DNA of 64,000 nucleotides, taken from contig NZ_CP036281.1 in NCBI RefSeq assembly GCF_007750395.1, positions 905,211-969,210 on the forward strand, read 5' to 3'. Of the stretch, positions 1-8,079 are shown piece by piece (the first letter of the stretch is position 1; every line of letters begins with the position of its first letter). This DNA comes from Polystyrenella longa. Lineage in GTDB: Bacteria > Planctomycetota > Planctomycetia > Planctomycetales > Planctomycetaceae. Made by a program: the position numbers and the translations under genes. Below the pieces are notes generated by a model, which was given only the letters and a program-made list of their open reading frames with translations, made no database searches and was not told where the DNA came from.

Positions 1-43
1 CGCAGAGCAACGGGAGAAGAAAGAGGGGACGCTCGTCGGTATC

Positions 44-298
44 ATGATGATCACGCTCATCTGCATTACGGGCGTCTTCCTCATTATCTGGATTCTCCTG
101 TATGGTCGCTGGTTCCGGCGGATGACTCGTCATCGTACCGGTCCTGTTTCTCCCCCCGATCCCCTCTGGTATCTCAAAGAGAAACCAAACACAGAAAAGC
201 CGGGCGACGAAACCTCGAACTCCGAAGAATCAAATACTGCAGAACCAACTCCCCCCGAGGAAGACGATGATACGAACGAGGAGAAACCTTCCTCATGA
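44..298 (+). CDS. Small single-pass membrane protein upstream of rnpA (possibly 5'-truncated)
   Basis: The reading frame encodes one hydrophobic segment at about residues 2-20, then a basic stretch (RWFRRMTRHR) and a highly acidic Pro/Glu/Asp tail. That suggests an inner-membrane anchor with a cytoplasmic tail. The frame stays open to the window edge upstream of the ATG, so the true start may lie outside; an AGGGGA at 24-29 is too far from ATG 44 to decide. Its stop overlaps the rnpA start as ATGA, so the two are probably translationally coupled. I do not recognise a family. It sits where rpmH or small unknown genes often precede rnpA, but it is not rpmH. Confidence 0.55.
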   Translation: MMITLICITGVFLIIWILLYGRWFRRMTRHRTGPVSPPDPLWYLKEKPNTEKPGDETSNSEESNTAEPTPPEEDDDTNEEKPSS

Positions 299-693
299 CA
301 GCAACCGATCATCGTTTCCCGCAGAAATGCCGACTCAAGACCAACGCCAGCTTTCAGACGGTCTACAACGCCAAGCAGGCCAAAGGAGACAACCGACTCC
401 TCATCTTCGCCGCCCGTAACGGACTTGGTTACACCCGTCTGGGTGTGAGTGTCTCTCGCAAAGTCGGCAACGCCGTCTGCCGTGGCCGCTTCAAACGCTG
501 CTTCCGAGAAGCCTTCCGGTTGGAACGCCCCGAATTGCCTGTAGGACTCGATCTGATCTTCATTCCCCGTCGCGGCACCACGGCCGATACCGACATCTAT
601 CGCCAATCTATTCAGAAGCTGATTCCACAAGTGCTGGAGGTTATCGAGCGAAATGAACGCCGTGCGTCCCGTTCCGACAGGTCATCCCAATGA
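295..693 (+). CDS. rnpA: Ribonuclease P protein component
   Basis: Protein subunit of RNase P, which binds the catalytic RNA and helps remove the 5' leader from pre-tRNAs. The 132-residue length is normal. The N-terminus has the usual R-x-F-P-x-x-C-R-L-K pattern, and the RNR signature ([18 protein letters not shown] followed by [10 protein letters not shown]) lies at about residues 48-75. The start overlaps the stop of the upstream small membrane gene and the stop overlaps yidD as ATGA, giving a tightly coupled rnpA-yidD unit as in many bacteria. The family assignment is secure. Confidence 0.96.
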   Translation: MTATDHRFPQKCRLKTNASFQTVYNAKQAKGDNRLLIFAARNGLGYTRLGVSVSRKVGNAVCRGRFKRCFREAFRLERPELPVGLDLIFIPRRGTTADTDIYRQSIQKLIPQVLEVIERNERRASRSDRSSQ

Positions 694-929
694 TGAAACT
701 GCTCCAGACGATCGCCGCGATTCCCGGTTACCTGCTAACCGGCTTGATTCGTCTCTATCAGATCTTCCTCAGCCCCTTGCTCGGTCCAAGTTGCCGCTTC
801 CACCCCACCTGCAGCGAATACGCCTTGCTCGCAATCAAAAAGTACGGCGTCCTCAAAGGAAGCTGGAAAGCAACCCGCCGCATCTTCCGCTGCCACCCCT
901 GGAACCCCGGCGGCTATGATCCCCCCTGA
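690..929 (+). CDS. yidD: Membrane protein insertion efficiency factor YidD
   Basis: Small membrane-associated protein of the YidD family (DUF37), thought to assist YidC-dependent insertion. The 79-residue protein has the signature L-I-R-L-Y-Q-x-F-L-S-P-L-L-G-x-S-C-R-F-x-P-T-C-S-E-Y followed by the [11 protein letters not shown] end typical of the family. It starts four bases inside the rnpA stop. Cysteines in the SCRFHPTC motif are conserved. The next gene is 320 bases away, so yidD probably ends this operon, although yidC is not visible. Confidence 0.95.
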   Translation: MMKLLQTIAAIPGYLLTGLIRLYQIFLSPLLGPSCRFHPTCSEYALLAIKKYGVLKGSWKATRRIFRCHPWNPGGYDPP

Positions 930-1249
930 GGTGTTATCTTCTAATCTGAGTAGTCAGAATTCCCGCCCAGGTGTGCCACGTTTAGCTCGTCTAAATGGGG
1001 AAATGTGAGTTCTGTTATCATTACTTATTCAACGGGTAGTCTGTGACTGTTCAAACTCAGCACGGCGTTGTGGATTAATCCCGACAATCGTTACACTTCT
1101 TTCTGTAATCCACTGCACCACCTCAGGCGATATTGCCATAAAAGAGAGATAATAGAACTCACTTCCTTTATGTTGCAGTAATACGGATTGAATAGCAGTA
1201 AATATCGGTCCGTGAGATTAGTTCGATCCTTCCACAGGTCCCCATTCCC
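930..1249. other. Intergenic region without a recognisable gene
   Basis: This 320-base gap separates yidD from the sugar nucleotidyltransferase gene. It is AT-richer than its flanks. I see no convincing ORF, RNA gene, or strong terminator. It presumably carries the promoter of the downstream gene, but no clear -35/-10 pair stands out. Confidence 0.5.
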
Positions 1250-2329
1250 ATGCTTCACACCCTCATCCTTGCCGGCGGTAGCGGGACTCGCTTCTGGCCT
1301 CTCAGCCGGAAGGCGTTTCCTAAACAATTGCTCGATCTGACCGGCGAAGGTTCCTTGCTCCAGCAAACCTCAAATCGAGCTCAGGCATGTGCCCCCAGCG
1401 AGAACTTGTGGGTGGCGACAGGAGAGCATCTTGTCGCTCCGATTCAGTCGCAACTTCCCGATCTCGACTCCTCGCACATTATCGTCGAGCCTTGCGGTCG
1501 AAATACGGCTCCCTGTATTGGGCTCGCCGCCCTGCAGCTTCTGGCAGTCGACCCGGAAGCCGTGATGCTCGTGTTGCCATCGGATCAACTCATCACGCCC
1601 GTCGAGGAATTCCGTCGAGCGGTGGAGCAGGGAGCTAAACTGATCCAAGACGATTCCACCCGCTTTGTCCTCTTCGGAGCAAAACCGACATTCCCCTCGA
1701 CCGGCTTTGGATACATCGAACGGGGTAGTGCCCTCGAAAAGACATCGCCCACCACTTTCGACGTTGCTGCTTTCCACGAAAAACCGAATGAACCCACCGC
1801 CGAGAAATACCTGGCAGCCGGATCCTTCTACTGGAACTGCGGCATCTTCCTCTGGCGGGCCGATCAGGTTCTGGCGGCGATTAAAAAACATCAGCCCGAT
1901 CTCTACACTCACTTGGAACGCTTGCAACCTGCGGTCGGAACAGATGATTGGCAATCCGCATTGGAACATGAATTTCCTCGCATGCCGTCGATCTCTATCG
2001 ACTACGCCGTTCTCGAAAAGGCAGACAACGTCCTGGTGATCGAAGCCCCATTCGAATGGGACGACCTTGGCAGTTGGAAAGCACTCCGGCGATTGCTGCC
2101 GGCTGATCAAGAGGGAAATATCGTTCACGGAAATCATACTGGTTCCGCGAAGGACTCTGTTATCTATTCGACGAATCCAAATCAACTCATTGCCACGATC
2201 GGTCTCGAAGGATGTCTCGTCGTTCAAACAGATGAAGTCATCCTTATCGCACGGAACGATGACGAACAGGCTCTCAAGGAACTGCTCGAGCAAATCAAAG
2301 AGGAGAAAAACCTTGAACGCTACCTCTGA
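1250..2329 (+). CDS. Mannose-1-phosphate guanylyltransferase
   Basis: Predicted cytoplasmic enzyme making GDP-mannose from mannose-1-phosphate and GTP for glycans or lipopolysaccharide. The protein has 359 residues, the single-domain form without the C-terminal phosphomannose isomerase domain. Visible motifs are the nucleotide-binding LAGGSGTRFWPLSR near residue 7, FPKQ, the EPCGRNTAP loop, FHEKP, the sugar-binding WNCGIFLW, SIDYAVLEKA and EWDDLGSW. The ATG at 1250 puts the GGSGTRFWP loop in its normal N-terminal place, though the ribosome binding site is weak. The 3' end overlaps ruvX by 17 bases. ManC and related GMP names apply to this family; the exact symbol is uncertain. Confidence 0.93.
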   Translation: MLHTLILAGGSGTRFWPLSRKAFPKQLLDLTGEGSLLQQTSNRAQACAPSENLWVATGEHLVAPIQSQLPDLDSSHIIVEPCGRNTAPCIGLAALQLLAVDPEAVMLVLPSDQLITPVEEFRRAVEQGAKLIQDDSTRFVLFGAKPTFPSTGFGYIERGSALEKTSPTTFDVAAFHEKPNEPTAEKYLAAGSFYWNCGIFLWRADQVLAAIKKHQPDLYTHLERLQPAVGTDDWQSALEHEFPRMPSISIDYAVLEKADNVLVIEAPFEWDDLGSWKALRRLLPADQEGNIVHGNHTGSAKDSVIYSTNPNQLIATIGLEGCLVVQTDEVILIARNDDEQALKELLEQIKEEKNLERYL

Positions 2330-2801
2330 CCTTATTAACTTCCCGACCGAGGGCCGTTTACTCGGTGTGGATTTCGGTACCAAACGTGTCGGGTTTGCCG
2401 TTTCATCCGGCGATCAGAAATACTCCAGCCCCCTCACCGTCTGGCAGAGACAGACCGAGAAGGGGGATGCCCGGTTCCTCAAAAAACTCGTGGAAGACAA
2501 TCAGCCTGTCGGTCTTGTCGTCGGGCTTCCCGTCCACATGAGTGGAGACGAAGGCGAAGTCGCCGCCCAAGTGCGAGAGTATGGCGACTGGATGGCCGAG
2601 ACCCTCTCGCTTCCCATCTGCTACTGGGACGAGCGGTTCACCTCCGCTAAAGCGGAAAGGCTTCTTTTCACTTCCGATTTAAACGAAAAACAACGCAAAG
2701 CTAAAATCGATAAGCTCGCGGCTCACCTGATGCTCCAGTCCTTCCTCGACACCGACGACCGCTCCCAGGCCCCACCTTCGTTTCCCGTGAAAAGTGAGTA
2801 A
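2313..2801 (+). CDS. ruvX: Putative pre-16S rRNA nuclease, YqgF/RuvX family
   Basis: RNase H-fold protein implicated in 16S rRNA 5'-end maturation. The 162-residue product has the family motifs G-V-D-F-G-T-K-R-V-G-F-A-V near the N-terminus, the VVGLPVHMSG loop, WDERFTSAKAE, and IDKLAAHLMLQSFLD at the C-terminus. I choose the TTG at 2313 because AGGAG lies at 2301-2305 with a 7-base spacer; a longer in-frame ATG at 2067 would lie far inside the upstream gene and add non-homologous sequence. The overlap with the upstream gene suggests translational coupling. Confidence 0.92.
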   Translation: MNATSDLINFPTEGRLLGVDFGTKRVGFAVSSGDQKYSSPLTVWQRQTEKGDARFLKKLVEDNQPVGLVVGLPVHMSGDEGEVAAQVREYGDWMAETLSLPICYWDERFTSAKAERLLFTSDLNEKQRKAKIDKLAAHLMLQSFLDTDDRSQAPPSFPVKSE

Positions 2802-2824
2802 CTATGGTGAGAACTAACCTGAAA

Positions 2825-2880
2825 AGGGTGGCCCAGACAATCTCGCAGAGTTGTCTGGGTTGCACAGCAACACTTAAGCA
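2825..2880 (+). repeat. Dispersed palindromic repeat, copy 1
   Basis: The core is CCCAGACAA (2832-2840), a 10-base spacer and TTGTCTGGG (2851-2859), a perfect 9-bp stem, preceded by AGGGTGG. Close relatives lie at 2951-3011 (opposite orientation) and 24855-24910. This copy has a diverged right flank (GCACAGCAACACTTA) compared with the other two. It sits between ruvX and folK, where transcribed RNA would form a hairpin; a REP-like role is an inference. Confidence 0.8.
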
Positions 2881-2950
2881 CTGAGTACATCCCAATAAGA
2901 GTCGCTTCCCGAATCGAATTTACCCTCAGTCCCTCTCAATTCAGAGCATT

Positions 2951-3011
2951 CCACACTTAGTGTGCCTTCGGCACCCAGACAACGCTGACGCGATTGTCTG
3001 GACCATCCCTC
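2951..3011 (-). repeat. Dispersed palindromic repeat, copy 2
   Basis: Read on the reverse strand, this copy is AGGGATGG, then TCCAGACAA, a spacer, TTGTCTGGG and GTGCCGAAGGCACACTAAGTG. It matches the copy at 24855-24910 almost base for base outside the loop. The stem halves are at 2974-2982 and 2994-3001, and a second small hairpin (GTGCCTTCGGCAC) lies at 2962-2974. It lies just past the folK stop and may act as that operon's 3' hairpin. Confidence 0.8.
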
Positions 3012-3017
3012 ATCAAT

Positions 3018-3536
3018 TTATTCCAAAGTAATCTCCACGTCCCGCACCATTCCCCACTCACTTAATGTGAATCGCTGTGCGATTTCTTCCAAAGTGACCT
3101 TTTCCATAGGATGCAAATAACCTGGTTCCAGTTCAGCCAGGGGGATCGCCACAAATGGGCGTTTCAGAATGTCTTCATCCGGGATCGTGCGTCCATCGAG
3201 TACGAGGACGTCGTCATTGAAGAGGGACAGATCGAGGTCAATCGTCCGTGCGGCGTTTTTGTTCTGGGGATCGCGGACTCGTTTTAAATCGGTTTCGATT
3301 TGTGCCATCGCCGTCTGTTTGAGTTCTTCCGCACTCAATGGCGTTTCCAGTAACACGGCCGCGTTGATGAAGTTGGCTTGATCCGTATCGCCCACCGGTG
3401 CGCTTTGCCATGCCGAGGAAACCGCAACGACGTCGCCGTAAGCCTGCAATAACTCGACGGCCCGGCGCAGGTTCTGGTCGGGTTCTATATTTGAACCCAG
3501 ACTGAGGAACGCTCTGTTCTTACTGGGAGGCAACAT
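3018..3536 (-). CDS. folK: 2-amino-4-hydroxy-6-hydroxymethyldihydropteridine pyrophosphokinase
   Basis: HPPK transfers pyrophosphate from ATP to 6-hydroxymethyl-dihydropterin in folate synthesis. The 172-residue protein shows AFLSLGSNIEPDQNLRRAV at the N-terminus, W-Q-S-A-P-V-G, the ATP/Mg site RDPQNKNAARTIDLDLSLF and RPFVAIPLAEL near the C-terminus. I choose the ATG at 3536 because it places the GSN motif near the start; the frame extends upstream to 3605 inside folB but adds no family sequence. It overlaps folB by 17 bases. The usual P-H-P-R motif before the R-P-F-V segment is replaced by PDEDILKRP, a mild departure from the family. Confidence 0.93.
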   Translation of the reverse strand: MLPPSKNRAFLSLGSNIEPDQNLRRAVELLQAYGDVVAVSSAWQSAPVGDTDQANFINAAVLLETPLSAEELKQTAMAQIETDLKRVRDPQNKNAARTIDLDLSLFNDDVLVLDGRTIPDEDILKRPFVAIPLAELEPGYLHPMEKVTLEEIAQRFTLSEWGMVRDVEITLE

Positions 3537-3891
3537 CGGACTGATCCCGAGTGATGCAAACACCGACCGAGTTCGCAAACCGTAATGCCCCCGGCTTTTC
3601 CACACAGACGGAGACCTGTGTTACGCCTTTAAAAGCGAGGCATGTCTGAGCGATCTTTTCTGCGAGTGCTTCGACCAGTTTGTATTGGGAACTCTCGACG
3701 AGCTGGATGATTTTCTTGGTCAAACTTCGATAGTTGACCGCATCGTCGATTTCATCCGACTTTCCCGCTTTCCGGCAGTCGGTATCTAACGTCAGGTTGA
3801 TCAACACGTCCTGACGGTTCACCCGCTCTTCATCGTTAATACCGATGATGGTCCGCAGAAGTAAGTCCTTAATCACAATCTGGTCACTCAT
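3520..3891 (-). CDS. folB: Dihydroneopterin aldolase
   Basis: Converts dihydroneopterin to hydroxymethyl-dihydropterin plus glycolaldehyde, the step just before FolK. The 123-residue length fits. Motifs include IGINDEERVNRQDVLINLTL at the N-terminus, VNYRSLTKKIIQLVESSQ with the active-site region, LVEALAEKIA, and the late KPGALRFANSVGV. Directly downstream is folK with a 17-base overlap; upstream by 74 bases is a pteridine-reductase-like SDR, so all three enzymes likely act on pterins. Confidence 0.94.
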   Translation of the reverse strand: MSDQIVIKDLLLRTIIGINDEERVNRQDVLINLTLDTDCRKAGKSDEIDDAVNYRSLTKKIIQLVESSQYKLVEALAEKIAQTCLAFKGVTQVSVCVEKPGALRFANSVGVCITRDQSDVASQ

Positions 3892-3965
3892 AATATTGTC
3901 TTTATCTCGAGCGTCGCTTGTTGAATCACCACAACTATTTTCGTTGGGTCACCTGGCTGGGTAAG

Positions 3966-4700
3966 TTAGCCAGTCAGATGTTCTCCGCCAGTAACATGCA
4001 TGATTTCTCCAGTAACAAATTCTCCATTCAGGAGATACTGCAATGCATGGACTAGGTCGTCCGGGTTGCCGGTGTGGGCCAGTGGTATTTCTTTCTTTTT
4101 GCCTTCCTGGAATTCCGATTCTCCCGGAGGAGGAAGGATTGCTCCCGGAGCAATGGCATTGACCCGTATTCGCGGAGCGAGTTCTATCGCCAATGCCTTA
4201 GTTAATTCCAGTAGACTGTTCTTCGCCAGCGAGTAGACCAGAAACTTTCGGTCAATCCGTTCGGCGCGCCAATCAACAATGTTAACGATTTGGCCGCGTA
4301 TGTCATCGGGAACTTGAGAAACGAATCGCCGTGATAAATAAAAGGGGGCTTTGAAGTTGATGTCCATGGTGCGGTCAAACAGGGCAGGGTCGGTCTCTTC
4401 AAACCGGGCCGCGTCGAAGATCGCCGCACTATTGACCAGAATCGACGCCGGTCCGACTTTTTCTTCCACGAATCGAAACAATGCCTCTGTTCCCGTAATC
4501 GGGTCACGGAAGTCGGCGGAACAGGTCCAGCAGGTGCGTCCCATCGCTCGAATCAACCGGGCTGTCTCTTCTGCGGCATCGTCTGAGTTTCCAAAATGGA
4601 CAACCACATTGGCACCCGCTTCCGCCAGAGCGAGGGCAAAGGCGCGTCCCAGACGAACCGCTCCCCCAGTGACGATAGCAGTTTGGCCGACGACAGACAT
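3966..4700 (-). CDS. SDR-family reductase resembling pteridine/dihydromonapterin reductase (FolM/PTR1-like)
   Basis: NAD(P)H-dependent short-chain reductase of 244 residues. The cofactor loop TGGAVRLG at residues 11-18 has the Arg typical of pteridine reductases. The active site has Asp143 where classical SDRs have Ser, then Tyr156 and Lys160. The Asp-to-Tyr spacing of 13 and the following LELTKALAIELAP-RVN-I-PGAI block match FolM and PTR1. Position in an operon with folB and folK supports a role in reducing dihydrofolate or dihydromonapterin. Specificity is inferred; a different SDR substrate remains possible. Confidence 0.82.
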   Translation of the reverse strand: MSVVGQTAIVTGGAVRLGRAFALALAEAGANVVVHFGNSDDAAEETARLIRAMGRTCWTCSADFRDPITGTEALFRFVEEKVGPASILVNSAAIFDAARFEETDPALFDRTMDINFKAPFYLSRRFVSQVPDDIRGQIVNIVDWRAERIDRKFLVYSLAKNSLLELTKALAIELAPRIRVNAIAPGAILPPPGESEFQEGKKKEIPLAHTGNPDDLVHALQYLLNGEFVTGEIMHVTGGEHLTG

Positions 4701-4751
4701 AAGCTTCCCATTTCTACGAAATTAAGCGGACCACGGGTCACTGTTACCACT

Positions 4752-5099
4752 TTAAAAATGTTCCTGTAGGCCTTCTTCATGGAATCCGACGAATAAAGCT
4801 TTCCCTTTAACCACGACAGGAGCCCGTAAATTCCCGTGAGGGCCAAGCATATGTTTCAACAGTTCTTCATCAGCAGGAGCTTCTTTTTTCATGTCAAAAC
4901 TGTACAGCTTTTTCCCTTTGGCGATATGAACTATGTTCGCCGCATGGGCCAGTTCCAGCGCCTTCGCGTCATCAAAACGGATCTTATTCGCGATGACGAC
5001 CTCTTTGACGTTGGCCGCTTCCTTTTCCAGGAAGGCTTCCATCTTCTTACAGGAGTTGCAGTTCTTGCGGTGGTAATACCAATTGACGGTTTGTGGCAT
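4752..5099 (-). CDS. ArsC/Spx-family thioredoxin-fold protein
   Basis: The 115-residue protein starts with WYYHRKNCNSCKKMEAFLE, carrying a CxxC (CNSC) redox motif at the first helix as in Spx/YffB/glutaredoxin-like proteins. LRAPVVVKGKALFVGF near the C-terminus has the cis-Pro strand expected of the fold. It is a likely cytoplasmic thiol oxidoreductase of unknown partner. It is the first gene of the folate cluster, 51 bases before the SDR, which may only reflect co-transcription. It is not a clear arsenate reductase. Confidence 0.75.
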   Translation of the reverse strand: MPQTVNWYYHRKNCNSCKKMEAFLEKEAANVKEVVIANKIRFDDAKALELAHAANIVHIAKGKKLYSFDMKKEAPADEELLKHMLGPHGNLRAPVVVKGKALFVGFHEEGLQEHF

Positions 5100-5360
5100 C
5101 GTACGAGTTGTTTCTACGCAGAAAAGATTAATTGGGTTACGGGGGAGACTCTCTCATTATAGCCGACCAGCCCCGAGTTTTTTAGACATCACCCACCCGC
5201 CTGCCCACTTCTTCCTCTCGTTCTTGAGGGAACTGGTTCTTCCCGGAGGTGTGGTTTCGTTGACTGAGTCTTCATGCATCCAAGAACCACTTGATTGACG
5301 ACAAGCTCTCCCTGCTGAGTAGAGGCTCGTTCAGCCGCGGTGTAAAAGGTCAAAAGTCGT

Positions 5361-5397
5361 TAAAAGAAAAAGGCACCCTTTGCAGCAAAGGGTGCCT
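5361..5397 (-). terminator. Rho-independent terminator after the DUF1080 gene
   Basis: GGCACCCTTT (5372-5381), a GCAGC loop and AAAGGGTGCC (5387-5396) form a perfect 10-bp stem. On the reverse strand it is followed by a U-rich run (5361-5371 read in reverse). It lies 30 bases past the stop of the gene ending at 5427. Confidence 0.88.
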
Positions 5398-5426
5398 CGA
5401 GAAAATCATGATTCAACAAATGTGAT

Positions 5427-6140
5427 TTAGTTCAACTCTTTGACATAAATATTACGGAAGTAAAGCGTGTTTCCGTGGTTCTGCAGTTCGATCGCCCCTT
5501 TTTCAATGACGGGAATACCGGCGTCTCGTTTCCAGTAGTTTTCCAGAATAACATTGTCAGTGACCAGTTTGCCATTCAACCAGATGGTGACCTTTTCGCC
5601 AACCATTTTGATGTGGAACGTATTCCATTCACCAACTGGGTTGTCTGCTTTAGCCAGTGGGAATCGTTCATTGTCTTTGTTGTTCCACAGAGATCCAGAA
5701 CCTTTCTCGGCACCATGTTTGAAGTATTCAGGATATTCAGTGTCCCAAATCTGAATCTGGGGAGTACTACGAACGTAAATACCACTGTCTCCCTTGGGTT
5801 CGATCTTCCAATCGACATATAGTTCGAAGTCGCCGAAATCTTTCGCAGAGCAGATCGATTTTCCTTTACCGTCAAAAACCAATACGCCGTCCTGTACGCC
5901 CCAGTGTGCGCTCATCAGTTCGTTCGCTTCTGCCTGTGCTTTAGAACGATCTTCTTCGCTCATTTCTTGCAGTGTGTAAGGGTTACCGTTTCCAACCAAC
6001 CCTCTCCAGTTTTCCAGATCTTTGCCGTTAAACAGTGCAGTAAACCCTTCGGGGGGAGTATTCAGTTTTTCTTCTGCCATCAATGAAGTGGTACATAGGG
6101 TGGCGAGAAGGATCAAAGAGAGTGTGACCATTTTTTTCAT
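5427..6140 (-). CDS. Secreted DUF1080 (3-keto-disaccharide hydrolase-type) protein
   Basis: The protein has 237 residues with an N-terminal signal peptide (MKKMVTLSLILLATLCTTSLMA), so it is exported. The mature part opens with the DUF1080 hallmark GFTALFNGKDLENWRG, then DFELYVDWKI-P-GDSGIYVRS, a Trp/Asn-rich middle and the final E-LQNHGNTLYFRNIYVKEL. The domain is a concanavalin-like beta sandwich; some members hydrolyse 3-keto-glycosides, and planctomycetes carry many copies. I choose ATG 6140, with AAGGAA upstream, because the longer frame to 6290 lacks sense before the signal peptide. It is monocistronic, with its own terminator. Confidence 0.9.
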   Translation of the reverse strand: MKKMVTLSLILLATLCTTSLMAEEKLNTPPEGFTALFNGKDLENWRGLVGNGNPYTLQEMSEEDRSKAQAEANELMSAHWGVQDGVLVFDGKGKSICSAKDFGDFELYVDWKIEPKGDSGIYVRSTPQIQIWDTEYPEYFKHGAEKGSGSLWNNKDNERFPLAKADNPVGEWNTFHIKMVGEKVTIWLNGKLVTDNVILENYWKRDAGIPVIEKGAIELQNHGNTLYFRNIYVKELN

Positions 6141-6447
6141 GATGCAAATTTTCCTTGCAGGGTTCAAATCGGAAGATGGCCTTAATCGCATACGTTCAGA
6201 GCTAGTTTTGAACTCGCATGAGCAGAGTTTCAAACGGGGTCCAGGACGATTTCCTCGATCAAACTCATTGATTTGATGGAAACTCATCACTCTGATGCAG
6301 GGAAGGCCCGTAAGTGGGTGAATTAGGTGACTTCGAGTTTAGCCGGTCGGGGTGGGCATTGTGAATCGTCTGATACCGATTCGGGACGACTTTTTCCATG
6401 GATTGATGCGAAAGCCCGGATTGCTAAAAAGGCGATGCGCATAAAAT

Positions 6448-6474
6448 AACCTCACTCATTCAGTGAGTGAGGTT
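6448..6474. terminator. Perfect inverted repeat, possible terminator
   Basis: AACCTCACTCA (6448-6458) and TGAGTGAGGTT (6464-6474) form an 11-bp perfect stem around TTCAG. On the reverse strand it is followed by TTATTTTATG, so it may terminate transcripts from the gene ending at 6725, although it is 250 bases downstream. Confidence 0.45.
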
Positions 6475-6724
6475 TCTTCAAGTACCCCAGTTAAATTCAC
6501 ATACACTTCCCCAAGTGCGGCCTAGTCAGACTAAACCGGACAACGGAACTCGTTGAGTAAGGGGCAATCTCAGATTGCTTTGATCTTTTCCATTTGAAGT
6601 TGTAATTACTAACTCAATCTGGATTGAGGCCCGATTCCACCTTGTTCAAGCCGTTGTATAGGACCTCAACCACAGACTGAAGTTTGTACCTGCTACTAAC
6701 AATCAAATTGTACGGTTTGTTCGA

Positions 6725-7042
6725 TTAATCGTAGATGCCGAATGAAAATCCCGGACCTGAATAATAGAACCCGTTTTGACCACCGTAGTATCCTCTGTTT
6801 CCCCAGCCGCGGTTGTACCCACGGTTATAGTTGTTGTAGTACGGTGAATATCGGTAACCTCCGCCACGGTAGTACGTTCCATGGCGTCGGCCATTATTCC
6901 AGCCTCTGTTATAATTGTACTGGCCGTGATGTCGGTTGCTTCGATAGCGGTCGCCCGCTTCCGCTTTGTTAGATTGGATGGCTTCACCACCCACAAAGAA
7001 CATACTGGCAACAAGTGCTGAACATAGCATTAAGCGTTTCAT
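6725..7042 (-). CDS. Small secreted Gly/Tyr/Asn/Arg-rich protein with PGFSFGIY C-terminus (paralog A)
   Basis: Unrecognised 105-residue protein. The start at 7042 has AAGGAG seven bases upstream. A signal peptide (MKRLMLCSALVASMFFVGG) is followed by a low-complexity body rich in Arg, Tyr, Gly and Asn. It ends SGPGFSFGIYD. The signal-peptide start, composition bias and C-terminal motif are shared with the genes at 7515-7988 and 22488-22883. The gene is also preceded by the same TGGCGCGC-N4-TGC promoter-like element. Function is unknown; a cell-envelope, metal- or polymer-binding role is possible but unproven. Confidence 0.8.
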   Translation of the reverse strand: MKRLMLCSALVASMFFVGGEAIQSNKAEAGDRYRSNRHHGQYNYNRGWNNGRRHGTYYRGGGYRYSPYYNNYNRGYNRGWGNRGYYGGQNGFYYSGPGFSFGIYD

Positions 7043-7114
7043 GACTTTCTCCTTATTTGAGTATTCGGTTAATCCCGAATGATTTTTTCGTCTCACTGCT
7101 GAGAGGTTGTATTC

Positions 7115-7130
7115 GCATCTCGCGCGCCAA
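7115..7130 (-). promoter_or_regulatory. Candidate sigma-54 (-24/-12) promoter of paralog A
   Basis: On the reverse strand the sequence is TTGGCGCGCGAGATGC. GG and GC are separated by exactly 10 bases, as in RpoN promoters (TGGCACG-N4-TTGC). It lies 73 bases before the ATG at 7042. The same element precedes both other PGFSFGIY genes. Confidence 0.6.
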
Positions 7131-7426
7131 TGTCCGCAGAGGAAACCGAAGATTCGTCATAAACCTATCTATGTAAGTGTTTTAATAATTTGTAGAAAAT
7201 TCAATCGGACCACCGGACACCTGCAATGGATAGTGTCGAGCCCCCATTCTGGTCGATTTTCCCGCGAAATCTGGTTGCTGATCGATCATTTCGCGAGTGT
7301 AAGCATCACACACTTGTACTGCCTGAAAACCTGTTATGCACTTCAGGGCATGAGCACATAGAGGGTTTCTGCAGTTGAGTTCCATATTCCGTCACCATTC
7401 AAATATTGAAAACATGCAAACACAGA

Positions 7427-7463
7427 AAAACCCTCGACTGGAAATCCAGGTCGAGGGTTTTTT
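7427..7463. terminator. Bidirectional terminator after paralog B
   Basis: CCCTCGAC...GTCGAGGG (7431-7458) forms the outer stem with an inner TGG/CCA. It is flanked by A5 on the left and T6 on the right, so on the reverse strand a U run follows the hairpin. It serves the reverse-strand gene ending at 7515. Confidence 0.85.
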
Positions 7464-7514
7464 AGGGAAATCTCGCGAAGCTCTTAAGAGCCGGAGTTCA
7501 TTCTCAAGTTCGTC

Positions 7515-7988
7515 TTACTTGTAGATTCCGAAAGAGAATCCAGGAGTGTTGACGGTAACGCCTTTTCCGTAACCACCGTATCCTCCGCCGTATCCATATC
7601 CACCGTAGTAAGGTTTGTTGTATCCACCGTGGAAGTGTCCACCGTGAGAATTGTGTCCGTGAAACTTTTTACCGTGGAACTTGTGTCCATTGAAGTGGTG
7701 GTTGTTGAACTTGTGGTTGCTGTGATGGTTGTTATGAAACTTATGTCCGCCGCCGAAGTGCTTGTTGCTACCGAAATGTTTGTTTCCGCCGTTGTGGCGA
7801 TTGTTGCTGCCGAAGCTTTTGTTGCCACCGTTGCGACGGCTGTTGTTGCTGAAGTTTCGGTTACCACCCCCGTTGGAGTTTCTTTTGAACCCACTACCCC
7901 CATTTTTGCGCCCCGCTTCCGCGGTATCCACGTTAGCGACACAGAACAAACCAGTAATAACAGCAGCGATAAGGAAGAAGCGTTTCAT
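7515..7988 (-). CDS. Small secreted Gly/His/Asn-rich protein with PGFSFGIYK C-terminus (paralog B)
   Basis: Unrecognised 157-residue protein. The signal peptide (MKRFFLIAAVITGLFCVANV, cleaved near AEAG) is nearly identical to that of the 22488 gene. The mature part has imperfect short repeats of the type N-K-x-F-G-S-N and G-H-K-F-H with about two dozen His, then Gly/Tyr repeats and the end VNTPGFSFGIYK. The His-rich body suggests possible divalent metal binding (inference). GGAG lies nine bases before the ATG. It has its own promoter-like element and terminator, so it is probably monocistronic. Confidence 0.85.
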   Translation of the reverse strand: MKRFFLIAAVITGLFCVANVDTAEAGRKNGGSGFKRNSNGGGNRNFSNNSRRNGGNKSFGSNNRHNGGNKHFGSNKHFGGGHKFHNNHHSNHKFNNHHFNGHKFHGKKFHGHNSHGGHFHGGYNKPYYGGYGYGGGYGGYGKGVTVNTPGFSFGIYK

Positions 7989-8064
7989 GATTAATTTCTC
8001 CGTGAAATTGAAGGTTTCGACTTCGTATTGAAGTCAGTTGTGTTGTTTGATGGTATTAGTAAAA

Positions 8065-8079
8065 GCACCCGGCGCGCCA
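8065..8079 (-). promoter_or_regulatory. Candidate sigma-54 (-24/-12) promoter of paralog B
   Basis: On the reverse strand it reads TGGCGCGCCGGGTGC, with GG-N10-GC spacing. It is flanked by an inverted repeat, TTTGATGG before and CCATCAAA after. About 100 bases from here to the start codon match the upstream region of the gene at 22488, including a leader hairpin GACTTC-AATAC-GAAGTC (8019-8035). Confidence 0.65.

Noticed and set aside
130-630. Reverse-strand ORF of 166 codons opposite rnpA
   Set aside because: Shadow of the rnpA and upstream frames; Ser/Gly/Val-rich with no family features.
1370-2383. A 337-codon reverse-strand ORF opposite the mannose-1-phosphate guanylyltransferase gene
   Set aside because: It is an antisense shadow of a gene with clear motifs, and the translation has no recognisable domain.
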